A stretch of 64,000 nucleotides of DNA from Nocardioides sp. SYSU D00065 (GCF_017916425.1 NZ_JAFMSX010000001.1:496001-560000), one strand, 5' to 3'; shown: positions 9,622-18,082, counted from the stretch's first letter. Made by a program: numbers and translations. The notes: generated from the sequence alone by a model not told the origin.

Positions 9622-9739
9622 GTCCCCATCCCACCAGACGCGACCCACGACCACACCTCGCCCACCCCTGTCGGCGCGTCCGCGCGGCGCGGTAGGTTGT
9701 GCCGGTCACACCCGCTGAGAGAAGACCGAGGAGTCCACG

Positions 9740-9976
9740 ATGGTCGTCCAGGCCTACATCCTGATCCAGACCGACGTCGGCAAGGCCGCCGAGGTCGCCC
9801 GCGAGATCGCCCAGGTCAACGGCGTCACGCTCGCCGAGGACGTCACCGGTCCCTACGACGTGATCGTCCGCGCGGAGGCCAAGAACGTCGACGAGCTCGG
9901 CAAGCTGGTCGTCTCGAAGGTCCAGAACCTCGACGGCATCACCCGCACGCTCACCTGCCCCGTCGTCCACATCTGA
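9740..9976 (+). CDS. Stand-alone Lrp/AsnC ligand-binding (RAM) domain protein
   Basis: A 78-residue protein made only of the effector-binding RAM domain of the Lrp/AsnC family, with no helix-turn-helix. It opens VVQAYILIQTDVGK and contains VTGPYDVIVRAEAKN, the usual beta-alpha-beta-beta-alpha-beta pattern. Such proteins assemble as oligomers that bind amino acids; a regulatory role is inferred. GAGGAG sits about 6 bases before the ATG, and a TAGGTT -10-like box is at 9693-9698. The DUF3515 gene follows 15 bases later. Confidence 0.88.
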   Translation: MVVQAYILIQTDVGKAAEVAREIAQVNGVTLAEDVTGPYDVIVRAEAKNVDELGKLVVSKVQNLDGITRTLTCPVVHI

Positions 9977-9991
9977 CCACCCCGGACGACG

Positions 9992-10492
9992 GTGCACGGT
10001 CCTCGACGCCTCGGCCCCACGGGCCGGGGCGTCGTCGTGTCCTCCTGCCTGCTGCTGTCGCTGACGGCGTGCACCGGCACCCCGACGATCGACGACCACG
10101 ACGTCCCCGACGCCGACCGGGCGACGTGCGCGGCGCTGGTCGACGACCTGCCGGACACCCTGGCCGGTGAGTCGCGTCGTCCGGTCGAGCCGGACGACGC
10201 GCTGGGCGCGGCGTGGGGCGACCCGGCGTACGTCCTCACCTGCGGCGTGCCGGCCCCGTCGGACTACGAGCCGACCGCCGAGTGCAGCGTCATCGGCGGC
10301 GTGGGCTGGTACGTCCCCGACGACCAGGCCGCGGACCTCGGCGAGGAGGCGACGCCGGTCGCGCTCAGCCTCGATCCGTTCGTCCAGCTGGAGGTGCCGC
10401 CCGACTACCGCACCGACGGGATCGACCGGGCGCTCGCCGACTTGGCGCCGGTGCTCCAGGAGCATCTGGGCGAGGGGCTGTCCTGCCTGTAG
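9992..10492 (+). CDS. DUF3515 family lipoprotein
   Basis: A 166-residue secreted lipoprotein. Residues 1-27 are a signal peptide with Arg residues, a hydrophobic core and lipobox LTAC, so the mature protein would start at Cys27 and be membrane-anchored outside the cell. The remaining domain contains CAALVDDLP and a GGVGWYVPDD segment typical of DUF3515, a family of unknown function that sits beside ddl and thiL in many actinobacteria. The start is GTG 9992; a later GTG at 10037 would remove the positively charged n-region, so I prefer the first. A hairpin overlaps the first codons. Confidence 0.8.
   Translation: MHGPRRLGPTGRGVVVSSCLLLSLTACTGTPTIDDHDVPDADRATCAALVDDLPDTLAGESRRPVEPDDALGAAWGDPAYVLTCGVPAPSDYEPTAECSVIGGVGWYVPDDQAADLGEEATPVALSLDPFVQLEVPPDYRTDGIDRALADLAPVLQEHLGEGLSCL
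10004..10034 (+). terminator. Hairpin within the 5' end of the DUF3515 gene
   Basis: A 13-bp stem with one internal T-G position (CGACGCC-T-CGGCCC and its partner) and a CAC loop. It begins 28 bases after the AsnC-type gene stop, so it resembles that gene's terminator. However, it lies 12 bases into the reading frame of the next gene and could act there as an attenuating structure. Confidence 0.5.
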
Positions 10493-10509
10493 CCGCCCGG
10501 CCGGAGGGG

Positions 10510-11643
10510 TCAGCGCAGGCCGGTGTCGCGGTGCAGCGCGAGCTGCACGAGTCGGTCGACGAGCTCGGGATAGCTCATCCCGGAAGCGGCCCACATCTGG
10601 GGGTACATCGACGTCGGCGTGAAGCCCGGCATGGTGTTGAGCTCGTTGATCACCAGCGAGCCGTCCGGCAGGACGAAGAAGTCGACACGGGCCAGGCCCT
10701 CGCACGAGAGCGCCTCGAACGCCCGCACCGCCATCGCCCGCAGCTCCTGCTCGGTGTCGGCGGGGAGGTCGGCGGGGATGTCGATCTCGGTGTGCTGGTC
10801 GGGAAGGTACTTCGCCTCGAAGTCGTAGAACTCGTGGTCGCCCCCGGTGCGGACCTCACCCGGCCGCGAAGTCTCCGGCGGCCCGTCCAGGGAGCCCAGG
10901 ACGCCGCACTCCACCTCGCGGGCCCCCTCCATGGACTGCTCGACGAGCACCTTGGGATCGTGGCCGAACGCCTCCTCGAGCGCGTCCGCGACCTCGGTCG
11001 CGTCGTGGACCTTGCTGATGCCCATGCTGGAACCGGCGCGGGCCGGCTTGACGAACGAGGGGAAGCCGAGGGCCTCGAAGCGGGCGCTGCAGCCGATCGG
11101 GTCCCGCTCCCACTCCGCGCGAGTGAGCACGACGCCCGGCGTCACCGGCAGCCCGGCCGCCTGCAGGACGACCTTCATGTAGGCCTTGTCCATGCCGATC
11201 GCCGAGGCCAGCACGCCCGAGCCGACGTAGCGCACCCCGGCCATCTCGAGCATCCCCTGCAGGGTGCCGTCCTCGCCCCACGGGCCGTGGAGCAGCGGGA
11301 AGACCACGTCGACCTCCCCGATCACCGACGGCACCGCCGACGGCTCGGTGACCACGAGGTCGGTGCCCGATGCTGCGCCCATCAGCGCGACCGGCGACCG
11401 CGCGGCGTCGACCTCGGGCAGGTCGTTGCCGCGGATCGCGAGCCGGGCGGGCTCGTCGGCCTCCAGCACCCAGCGGCCGTCGGTGGCGATGCCCACCGGC
11501 ACCACGTCGTACGCCTCCCGGTCGATCGCGGCCAGCACGCTGCCTGCCGTCACGCACGAGATGCCGTGCTCGGAGGAGCGGCCGCCGAACACGACGGCGA
11601 CCCGGGGCTTGCGCGCTGTCCCGCCGGAGGAGGTCTCGTTCAT
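10510..11643 (-). CDS. ddl: D-alanine--D-alanine ligase
   Basis: A 377-residue ATP-grasp ligase making D-Ala-D-Ala for peptidoglycan. It opens with RVAVVFGGRSSEHGIS. HGPWGEDGTLQGMLEMAGVRYVGSGVLAS is a clear Ddl signature (an HGxxGEDG motif). KPARAGSSMGISKV binds ATP, and the metal site is in RVDFFVLPDGSLVINELNTMPGFT. An insertion around residues 245-270 is common in actinobacterial enzymes. ATG 11643 has no ribosome binding site but is preceded by TAGGGT 7 bases away, which suggests a leaderless mRNA. It is divergent from the PLP enzyme. Confidence 0.97.
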   Translation of the reverse strand: MNETSSGGTARKPRVAVVFGGRSSEHGISCVTAGSVLAAIDREAYDVVPVGIATDGRWVLEADEPARLAIRGNDLPEVDAARSPVALMGAASGTDLVVTEPSAVPSVIGEVDVVFPLLHGPWGEDGTLQGMLEMAGVRYVGSGVLASAIGMDKAYMKVVLQAAGLPVTPGVVLTRAEWERDPIGCSARFEALGFPSFVKPARAGSSMGISKVHDATEVADALEEAFGHDPKVLVEQSMEGAREVECGVLGSLDGPPETSRPGEVRTGGDHEFYDFEAKYLPDQHTEIDIPADLPADTEQELRAMAVRAFEALSCEGLARVDFFVLPDGSLVINELNTMPGFTPTSMYPQMWAASGMSYPELVDRLVQLALHRDTGLR

Positions 11644-11675
11644 CGCCTCGACCCTATCCGCCTACGCTGGCGAGC
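11644..11675. promoter_or_regulatory. Divergent leaderless promoter pair (ddl / PLP enzyme)
   Basis: Only 32 bases separate the two start codons. On the plus strand TACGCT (11663-11668) lies 7 bases before ATG 11676. On the minus strand TAGGGT (complement of 11651-11656) lies 7 bases before ATG 11643. Both match TANNNT -10 boxes placed so that transcription starts at the A of ATG. The two -10 boxes are only 6 bases apart, so the promoters should compete for polymerase. Confidence 0.6.
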
Positions 11676-12755
11676 ATGGCCGCAGACCCGTCCTCCTCCC
11701 ACCGGCTCGCCACGATCGCCGTGACCGCCGGTCGGCCCGACAAGACGCCCGACGCTCCGCTCAACGAGCCGATCACGATGGCGGCGACCTACGTCGCCGG
11801 CGGGGACGTCGAGTACGGCCGCTACGGCAACCCGACGTGGACCGCTCTCGAGGACGCCCTCGGTGCGCTCGAGGGCGGTCGGTGCCTGACGTTCGCCTCG
11901 GGGCTCGCGGCCTGCGCCACCGTGCTCGACCTGGTCGGCGCCGACGGCAAGGTCGTCGTGCCCCGCCACGCCTACACCGGCACGATCATGCAGCTGGGCG
12001 ACCTGGAGGCACGCGGGCGGCTGCGGGCGGAGATGGTGGACATCACCGACACCGACGCCGTGGTGGCTGCGTGCGCCGACGCCGCGCTGGTGTGGCTGGA
12101 GTCGCCGACGAACCCCGCCCTCGAGGTCGCGGACATCGCGACCATCACCGCCGCTGCGCACGCGGCGGGTGCCTACGTCGTGGTCGACAACACCTTTGCC
12201 ACTCCCCTGCTCCAGCGCCCGCTGGAGGACGGCGTGGACCTCGTCGTGCACTCGGCGACGAAGTACCTCGCCGGGCACTCCGACGTGCAGATGGGCGCCA
12301 TCCTCACCCGCGACGACGAGCTGTACGCCGTGCTCAAGGGCCGCCGCGACCTCCTCGGCGCGATCCCGGGCCCGTTCGAGGCGTGGCTGACGCTGCGCGG
12401 CCTGCGGACCCTGCACCTGCGCGTGGAGCGGGCACAGGCCAGCGCGCAGGAGCTCGTCCGCCGGCTCGGGGAGCACCCGGCCCTGTCCGAGGTGCGGTAT
12501 CCCGGTTTCGGCGGCATCGTGAGCATCGTGCTCGCCCAGGGAGAGGTCGCCGCGGACCTGCTGAGCCGCAAGACGCGGCTGTGGGTGCACGCCACCTCGC
12601 TCGGCGGAGTCGAGTCGACGCTGGAGCGTCGACGTCGCTGGAAGGCGGAGGCGCCGACCATCCCCGACGGGCTCGTCCGGCTGTCCGTCGGCGTCGAGGA
12701 CGTCGAGGACCTGTGGGACGACCTGCGCACGGCACTCGACGGGTGCGTCGGCTGA
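11676..12755 (+). CDS. PLP-dependent trans-sulfuration enzyme (cystathionine gamma-lyase/synthase family)
   Basis: A 359-residue Cys/Met metabolism enzyme. The PLP Lys is in VVHSATKYLAGHSDVQMG. Other family segments are EYGRYGNPTW, the SGLAACATVL phosphate-binding loop, VWLESPTNP, and VDNTFATP with the Asp that binds the pyridine nitrogen. It probably cleaves or forms a gamma C-S bond (cystathionine or homocysteine metabolism), but lyase and synthase cannot be separated by eye. At 359 residues it is slightly shorter than the usual 380-400. It starts at a leaderless-type ATG. Confidence 0.85.
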   Translation: MAADPSSSHRLATIAVTAGRPDKTPDAPLNEPITMAATYVAGGDVEYGRYGNPTWTALEDALGALEGGRCLTFASGLAACATVLDLVGADGKVVVPRHAYTGTIMQLGDLEARGRLRAEMVDITDTDAVVAACADAALVWLESPTNPALEVADIATITAAAHAAGAYVVVDNTFATPLLQRPLEDGVDLVVHSATKYLAGHSDVQMGAILTRDDELYAVLKGRRDLLGAIPGPFEAWLTLRGLRTLHLRVERAQASAQELVRRLGEHPALSEVRYPGFGGIVSIVLAQGEVAADLLSRKTRLWVHATSLGGVESTLERRRRWKAEAPTIPDGLVRLSVGVEDVEDLWDDLRTALDGCVG

Positions 12756-13070
12756 CCTACGCGCACCTGGTGCCGGGGGTGACGGTTCGTGCCGGGGGAG
12801 GAAGCGCGGGCAGGGGCTTCCCACCGGCGTCCGCACGTGGCCAGGAGCCTGACGCGCTCGGAGCGGTCGCGACCGGCGCTTGAGTCCGGGATCCCGATGT
12901 ACTCGCGACCCCGCGCACCGCGGTACCGAGTCGAGCTGCAGTTCGATCACCGCCCCGCCAGAACCCGGGAATGGCAGGTTCCCGGACCGCCGCTCAACAG
13001 ATGCTCGTTGCAGCAACCGATGAAGCTCGCGGGCTCCCCGCTGTCGGTGGCTCACCGTATAATCGAACGC
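12756..13070. other. Intergenic region with no gene seen
   Basis: Between the PLP enzyme and the HNH gene. It holds an imperfectly placed 7-bp inverted repeat (CCGGGAA and its complement, 12965-12985) and, at its very end, a TATAAT box (13058-13063). The reading frame stays open through this region in line with the HNH gene, but codon content does not look coding and I do not extend the gene. Confidence 0.5.
13058..13063 (+). promoter_or_regulatory. TATAAT -10 box of the HNH gene
   Basis: A perfect -10 hexamer 7 bases before ATG 13071, the spacing expected for a leaderless transcript. No convincing -35 is seen. A/T-rich boxes like this stand out in such G+C-rich DNA. Confidence 0.55.
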
Positions 13071-14489
13071 ATGATCGAGACGTTGGCAGCACCGCGACGC
13101 GCGAGGGGCGACGACCCCTCCGCCTCCGCGCTGCTCGCTGCGATCAAGGAGCGAAAGGCCGCCGAGGACCGCGCCGCGGCCGACCAGCTCGACCTCGCTG
13201 CCCGGTGGGCTGACCTGCACCCGCCGGAGTCGATCCACTCGGCTGCGTCGTTCACCGTGCCCGGCTGTGAGCACGAGGAGCCGATCGCTGGTGACGGCTG
13301 CCCGTTGGTGGCGGAGTTCTGTGTCGCCGAGCTCGGCGCCGTGCTCGGGATGTCCACGACTGCGGCGAAGCGGCTCATCGGTCACGCGCTCGAGCTGCGG
13401 CACCGGCTGCCGCGGCTGTGGGCGCAGGTACAAGCAGGCCGCGTGCCGCCGTGGCGGGCCCGGTCGGTCGCCGAGGCGACGATCCATGCCACCCCTGCGC
13501 TGACCCGCGAGGCCGCGGGCTGGGTCGACGCCCAGGTCGCGGCCGTCGCCGGGCGCATCGGTCCGGCGCAGCTGGACCGGCTCGTCGCCGAGACCATCAA
13601 GCGGTACGAGTTGGCCGCACCCGACCCGGCCGCCGATCCGGAGGACGGCTATCTCGCCGTGGACCCACGTCACGCCACGATCGACACCCAGGACGTGCAC
13701 TACGCCGGGACCATGCGCCTCGAGGCCGAGCTCGACCTCGCCGACGCCCTCGACCTCGACCGCGCCCTCGCGCACGGCGCCGCGACCCTCGCCGCCCTCG
13801 GCTCCGCCGAGACGCTGGACGCTCGCCGGGCCAAGGCCCTCGGCGACCTGGCCCGCACCCAGACCGCACTCGAGCTTCACACGCGAGGCTCGACCACCAC
13901 GCGGGCCGACGACGGGCTCCCGGTCGCGCGGGAGGTCGTCCTGCACGCCCACTTCGCCGCCACCGCCACGAACGACGCCGACGGGACCACTCACACCCTG
14001 TTCGGCGCCACCGGCCGGCTCGAGGAAGGCCAGCGGCTCGTCATGCTCGACCAGGTCAAGGCCTGGTGCGGCGACACCCGCACCAAGGTCACCATCAAGC
14101 CCGTCATCGACCTCACCGCCGAGCTCACCTCACCCGGCTACGACATCCCCGACCGGATCCGCGAGCAGGTCGCCCTTCGCGACGTCACTTGCGTCTTCCC
14201 GTGGTGCTCTCGGCCGGCCCGTGGCTGCGACATCGACCACGTCATCCCCTACGCCGCGGACGCCGACGCGGAAGGCCGGCCACAGCCCGGGCCCACCGCG
14301 ACGTCCAACCTCGCCGCCCTCTGCCGCAGGCACCACCGGCTCAAGACTCACTCCGCCTGGCGCTACACGATCACCGGACCCGGCAGGTTCGAGTGGACCA
14401 GTCCCCACGGCCACCGGTTCAGGCGAGGTCCGTCCGGCAGCACCGCACTCGACGACCCACCACCGGTCCCGCTGCCGCGCCGACCATGA
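13071..14489 (+). CDS. DUF222 domain HNH endonuclease (13E12 repeat family)
   Basis: A 472-residue protein. A DUF222 domain (about residues 30-350) is followed by a C-terminal HNH nuclease. The HNH is seen in CVFPWCSRPARGCDIDHV, then GPTATSNLAALCRRHHRLKT, with its Cys pairs and the His-Asn-His metal core intact. This family is multicopy in actinobacterial genomes (REP13E12 in Mycobacterium) and spreads to many loci, but its role is not settled. Here it separates the PLP enzyme from gpsA, which are often neighbours. ATG 13071 follows TATAAT by 7 bases; in-frame ATG 13020 is an alternative without a ribosome binding site. Confidence 0.9.
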   Translation: MIETLAAPRRARGDDPSASALLAAIKERKAAEDRAAADQLDLAARWADLHPPESIHSAASFTVPGCEHEEPIAGDGCPLVAEFCVAELGAVLGMSTTAAKRLIGHALELRHRLPRLWAQVQAGRVPPWRARSVAEATIHATPALTREAAGWVDAQVAAVAGRIGPAQLDRLVAETIKRYELAAPDPAADPEDGYLAVDPRHATIDTQDVHYAGTMRLEAELDLADALDLDRALAHGAATLAALGSAETLDARRAKALGDLARTQTALELHTRGSTTTRADDGLPVAREVVLHAHFAATATNDADGTTHTLFGATGRLEEGQRLVMLDQVKAWCGDTRTKVTIKPVIDLTAELTSPGYDIPDRIREQVALRDVTCVFPWCSRPARGCDIDHVIPYAADADAEGRPQPGPTATSNLAALCRRHHRLKTHSAWRYTITGPGRFEWTSPHGHRFRRGPSGSTALDDPPPVPLPRRP

Positions 14490-14501
14490 CCCCGCCCCGC
14501 A

Positions 14502-14526
14502 CCCCGCCGACCTGAAGTCGGCGGGG
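14502..14526 (+). terminator. Terminator after the HNH gene
   Basis: A perfect 10-bp stem (CCCCGCCGAC and its complement) with a 5-base loop, 12 bases after the stop codon. The 186 bases between it and the gpsA stop hold nothing I can recognise. Confidence 0.7.
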
Positions 14527-14712
14527 CCATGGCCGTGTCCACACGAGCGGCTGGGCCGGTGACAAGGCGCTGACGATCCTCAGCGAGGCCGACTCAGGGC
14601 CATCGCCGCTGGGCGATCGCAGAGTCCCGTCGTCGAAGCCAACTCTTCTGCGTCGGCCCAGACGCCAACGCCCACCGGCACCGAGCAGCGAACGGGCCGA
14701 TCCCACCTGGGT

Positions 14713-15714
14713 CTAGTCGGTCTCGGCCTTCGTGTCGCGCGCGATGAAGGAGTTCATCATGTCGTGCGCGGTCATCCGGCCGTCGACGACGGCGTCGACG
14801 GCCTCGGCGATCGGGGCGTCCACGCCGGTGCGGCGAGCCAGCTCGAGCAGGGACTTGCAGGACTTCGCACCCTCGGCGACCTGGCGGGTGGTGGCGTAGA
14901 TGTCCGCGGTCGTCATCCCCTGCCCCAGGCGCTCCCCGAACGTCCGGTTGCGCGACAGCGGCGAGGAGCAGGTGGCGACCAGGTCGCCGAGTCCGGCGAG
15001 CCCCATCAGGGTCAGCGGGTTGGCGCCCTGTGCGGTGGCCAGGCGGGCGGTCTCGGCGAGGCCGCGGGTGATCACCGATGCGGTGGTGTTGTCGCCGAAG
15101 CCGAGGCCGACGGCCATGCCGACCGCGATCCCGACGACGTTCTTGTAGGCGCCGCCGATCTCGCAGCCCAGCACGTCGACCGACGTGTAGGGCCGGAAGG
15201 AGGGACCGTGCGTGATCGCCTGCAGCTGCTTGGCGCGGTCCTCGTCGAGGCACGCCACCACCGACGCGGCGGGCTCGCGCCGGGCGATCTCGTGGGCCAG
15301 GTTGGGGCCGCTGATGACGGCGATCCGGTCGGCCGGCGCGTCGGTGACCTCCTGGATCACCTCGCTCATCCGCATGAGCGTGCCGAGCTCGACGCCCTTC
15401 ATCAGCGAGACCAGCGTCGCGTTCGGCGGCAGGATGGGCGCCCAGACGGTGAGGTTCTCGCGCAGGATCTGCGACGGGACGGTCAGCACCACCACGTCCG
15501 CGTCGGCGGCCACCCGCTCGGGATCGGTGGACGCGCTGATCGACGGCGGCAGCTCGACGCCCGGCAGGTAGTCGGTGTTCTCGCGGCGGTCGTTGATCGC
15601 CTCCACCACGTCGTCGCGACGCGCCCACAGGGACACCTCGTTGCCCGCGTCGGCGAGCACCAGCGAGAAGGCGGTCCCCCACGAACCGGCGCTGAGTACG
15701 GCGATCTTCGTCAT
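14713..15714 (-). CDS. gpsA: Glycerol-3-phosphate dehydrogenase [NAD(P)+]
   Basis: A 333-residue enzyme reducing dihydroxyacetone phosphate to sn-glycerol 3-phosphate for phospholipids. Catalytic Lys is in GCEIGGAYKNVVGIAVG. The substrate region TTASVITRGLAE and GLAGLGDLVATC are typical. Odd point: the dinucleotide loop reads VLSAGSWGTAF, so the first Gly of the usual GxGxxG is Ser. Its ATG overlaps the plsC stop (ATGA), so the two lipid genes are translationally coupled. Confidence 0.95.
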   Translation of the reverse strand: MTKIAVLSAGSWGTAFSLVLADAGNEVSLWARRDDVVEAINDRRENTDYLPGVELPPSISASTDPERVAADADVVVLTVPSQILRENLTVWAPILPPNATLVSLMKGVELGTLMRMSEVIQEVTDAPADRIAVISGPNLAHEIARREPAASVVACLDEDRAKQLQAITHGPSFRPYTSVDVLGCEIGGAYKNVVGIAVGMAVGLGFGDNTTASVITRGLAETARLATAQGANPLTLMGLAGLGDLVATCSSPLSRNRTFGERLGQGMTTADIYATTRQVAEGAKSCKSLLELARRTGVDAPIAEAVDAVVDGRMTAHDMMNSFIARDTKAETD

Positions 15715-16493
15715 CGGCTGCGCTTCCTCCTGGCCCGTGGGGCTGCGTCGTCGTTCGGATTGCCGGTCTCGCGCACGCCCCTGACCCGGGGATCGAAGCG
15801 CTCGGCCGGCGCGGGCTCACCGCGCAGGTCCGCCACCAGGGCGGTGATGGCCGCCATGATCCGATCGGTGGCCTGAGCGGTGACCTCAGGTCCGGGCGCG
15901 CGGGCGAGGAGGTCGTCGAGGTCCACCGGGTCGCCGGCCTTCATCACGATGTCCTTGCGCGGCACGAGGTGCGGCGTCTTGGTGTAGGGAGGCAGGACCT
16001 CCTGGGCGCCCCACTGCCCCACCGGGATCACCGGGCAGCCGGTGGCCAGCGCGATGCGGGCGGCACCGGACTTGCCCGTCATCGGCCACAGGTCGGGGTC
16101 GCGCGTCAAGGTGCCCTCGGGATAGATGACGATGCACTCGCCGTCCTCGATGGCCCGGACCGCGGCGTCGTACGCCCCGACCGCGTTGCGGCTGAGCCGC
16201 TCCACCGGGATCTGGCCGGCGGAGGTGAGGAACCCGCCGAGGTACTTGTTGCGGAACAGCCCGGACTTCGCGAGATAGCGCGGCAGCCGGCCGTGGTCGT
16301 AGAGGAAGTGGGCCGACAGCAGCGGGTCGATGTGGGAGATGTGGTTGATCGCGACGATGCAGCCGCCGGTGGCGGGGATCTTCTCGCCGTCGATCCAGGT
16401 GCGCGAGGTGGCGGTCAGCAGCGTCGGCTTGAGGATGGACGCGGCGACGGTCATCGCCCATCCGCGCCTCTGCTGCAGCTTCCTGACGCGCAC
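15711..16493 (-). CDS. plsC: 1-acyl-sn-glycerol-3-phosphate acyltransferase (PlsC family)
   Basis: A 260-residue membrane-associated acyltransferase. The catalytic HX4D motif is NHISHIDPLL, and the acceptor-binding motif is IYPEGTLTRD (EGT in place of the usual EGTRS, still within the family). It makes phosphatidic acid from lysophosphatidic acid, with gpsA supplying glycerol 3-phosphate upstream in the pathway. GTG 16493 is preceded by GGGAGGGG at good spacing. A basic C-terminal tail (RARRKRSR) could help membrane contact. Confidence 0.92.
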   Translation of the reverse strand: MRVRKLQQRRGWAMTVAASILKPTLLTATSRTWIDGEKIPATGGCIVAINHISHIDPLLSAHFLYDHGRLPRYLAKSGLFRNKYLGGFLTSAGQIPVERLSRNAVGAYDAAVRAIEDGECIVIYPEGTLTRDPDLWPMTGKSGAARIALATGCPVIPVGQWGAQEVLPPYTKTPHLVPRKDIVMKAGDPVDLDDLLARAPGPEVTAQATDRIMAAITALVADLRGEPAPAERFDPRVRGVRETGNPNDDAAPRARRKRSR

Positions 16494-16626
16494 CTGTCAC
16501 CCCTCCCGTTGCTGGTCCTGCTCGCGGGCTGGGCCCGACCGCTCCCGATGTTGCGAGCAGGCTACTCGGTTCCGCGGGCGCCGGGACCGCACCGGCACGC
16601 AGCGGCGGGATGGGAAGATCGACGCG

Positions 16627-17316
16627 ATGTCCGACACCCAGCCCGAAGCCGCCCCGAGTCCCGCGCCGTACGTGGTCGTCGTACCCGTCAAGCCCCCGGC
16701 CTTCGGCAAGTCGCGCCTCGGCGGCGCCGGCGGCGGCCTGCCCGACGAGCAGCGCCGTGAGCTGGCCGAGGCGTTCGCGCTCGACACGGTCGAGGCCACG
16801 CTGGCCACCCCGGGCGTCGCGGCGGTGCTCGTCGTCACCGACGACTTCCGGCTGGCCACCAGGATGCGCGCCCTGGGGTGCGAAATGGTGCCCGACGGCG
16901 CGAGCGAGGACCTCAACGCTACGCTCGTGCAGGGCGCCGCCGAGGTCGCGCGCCGCTGGCCGTACGCCGTCCCGGTCGCGCTCTGCGCGGACCTGCCGGG
17001 GCTGCGACCGGCCGAGCTCGCCGAGGTGCTGGCCGAGGCCGGCGCCCATCTCGCCGCCGGCCGCGCGGTGTTCGTGCGCGATCGCGCGGGCGTCGGCACG
17101 ACGCTGTACGCGGCCGCCGCCGAGCGCTTCGAGCCGGCGTTCGGTGTGGGCTCTGCCGCCCGCCACCAGGCCGGCGGCTGCGTGGAGGTCGGCGTGACGG
17201 CGACCAGCGTGCGTACCGACGTCGACGACCCCGCCGACCTGGGCGCGGCCTTGCTCGCGGGCGTCGGTCCGCACACGTCCCGGGCAAGCGGAAGGCGGGC
17301 CACCCCGCCGGGGTGA
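16627..17316 (+). CDS. cofC: 2-phospho-L-lactate/phosphoenolpyruvate guanylyltransferase
   Basis: A 229-residue nucleotidyltransferase of coenzyme F420 synthesis (CofC/FbiD type), joining GTP to a three-carbon phosphate. It opens VVPVKPPAFGKSRLG, the family nucleotide-binding loop, and has VVTDDFRLA, EDLNATLVQGA and the metal-binding CADLPGLRP. A GTTLYAA segment and an FGVGSAARH motif near the C-terminus match CofC. GGGAAG precedes ATG 16627. It is divergent from plsC-gpsA. Its last codons lie inside a terminator hairpin. No other F420 gene is in the window. Confidence 0.9.
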   Translation: MSDTQPEAAPSPAPYVVVVPVKPPAFGKSRLGGAGGGLPDEQRRELAEAFALDTVEATLATPGVAAVLVVTDDFRLATRMRALGCEMVPDGASEDLNATLVQGAAEVARRWPYAVPVALCADLPGLRPAELAEVLAEAGAHLAAGRAVFVRDRAGVGTTLYAAAAERFEPAFGVGSAARHQAGGCVEVGVTATSVRTDVDDPADLGAALLAGVGPHTSRASGRRATPPG

Positions 17317-17323
17317 CCCGCCT
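17293..17323. terminator. Bidirectional terminator between cofC and hupB
   Basis: A 14-bp stem with one mismatch (AGGCGGGCCACCCC against its partner) and a 3-base loop. The cofC stop codon lies within it. It is between convergent genes. Confidence 0.7.
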
Positions 17324-17347
17324 CGGGTCGCGGGACGCGCCGCGACG

Positions 17348-18028
17348 TCAGGACCCGGCGGCCTTCTTGGCCGGAGCCTTCTTGGCCGGAGCCTTCTTGG
17401 CCGGCGCCTTCTTGGCCGTGGTCTTCTTCGCCGCGCTCGTGGCGGTCTTCTTGGCCGGAGCCGCCTTCTTCGCCGAGGTCGCCTTCTTCGCCGAGGTCGC
17501 CTTCGTCGCCCCGGTCGACGTCGAGGCGGACGCCGACTTCGTCGCGGTCTTGGAGGCGGGCGCGGCCTTCGCCGTGCTCGACGAGGACGTCTTCTTGGCC
17601 GGAGCGGCCTTCTTCGAGGTCGAGGAAGTCGCGGCCGCGTCGGAGCCCGAGGCGGCTCGCTTCGCAGCGGTGCCGGTGACCGCGGCCGCGGCGGCCCGGA
17701 CGCTGGCCGGCGGCTTGGGCATGGTGGCAGCGGTCAGCTTGGGAAGCTTCTTGGCGCCCGAGATGACGTCCTTGAGCTCCTTGCCGGGCGAGAACTTCGG
17801 CACGGACTTCTTCTTCGACTTCATGCGCTCGCCGGTCTGCGGGTTGCGGACCCAGCGGGCGTTGCGGACGGCCTTCTCGAAGGAGCCGAAGCCGGTCATG
17901 GCGACCTTCTCACCGCGCGCGACCTCGCGGGTGATGGTGTCGAGCACCGACTCCAGTGCATAGGCCGCCTGCTTGCGGTTCCCCTCGTAACGCGCGGCGA
18001 GCGCGTCGATGAGCTCTGACTTGTTCAC
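17348..18028 (-). CDS. hupB: HU-family nucleoid protein with long Lys/Ala-rich tail (HupB type)
   Basis: A 226-residue DNA-binding protein. Residues 1-92 are the HU fold ([29 protein letters not shown]). The rest is a low-complexity Lys/Ala/Ser/Thr tail ending in repeated KKAPA units, like the tail of mycobacterial HupB and Streptomyces HupS. The tail should add non-specific DNA binding and a site for lysine modification. GTG 18028 has GGAAGGGA upstream. A textbook promoter lies 55 bases further upstream. The neighbours leuD, leuC and cofC are conserved. Confidence 0.95.
   Translation of the reverse strand: MNKSELIDALAARYEGNRKQAAYALESVLDTITREVARGEKVAMTGFGSFEKAVRNARWVRNPQTGERMKSKKKSVPKFSPGKELKDVISGAKKLPKLTAATMPKPPASVRAAAAAVTGTAAKRAASGSDAAATSSTSKKAAPAKKTSSSSTAKAAPASKTATKSASASTSTGATKATSAKKATSAKKAAPAKKTATSAAKKTTAKKAPAKKAPAKKAPAKKAAGS
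17361..17420. repeat. 15-bp tandem repeat in the hupB tail
   Basis: Four near-identical copies of GCCTTCTTGGCCGGA, encoding KKAPA units in the HupB tail. Exact tandem repeats like this can expand or contract by slippage and so alter tail length. Confidence 0.85.
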
Positions 18029-18082
18029 TAGCTTCCCTTCCAATGAACCCGGCGCCGAGCTCGTGCTCGACCTCTGCGTCGC

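Noticed and set aside
12965..12985. 7-bp inverted repeat CCGGGAA/TTCCCGG in the gap before the HNH gene
   Set aside because: Too short, 80 bases from any start, and no second copy; probably chance.
14594..15820. A 408-residue minus frame overlapping gpsA
   Set aside because: Arg/Pro/Gly-rich shadow of gpsA; gpsA has all family motifs and an ATGA overlap with plsC.
17361..17420. Tandem repeats considered as an intergenic VNTR
   Set aside because: They are inside the hupB coding sequence and encode KKAPA units.
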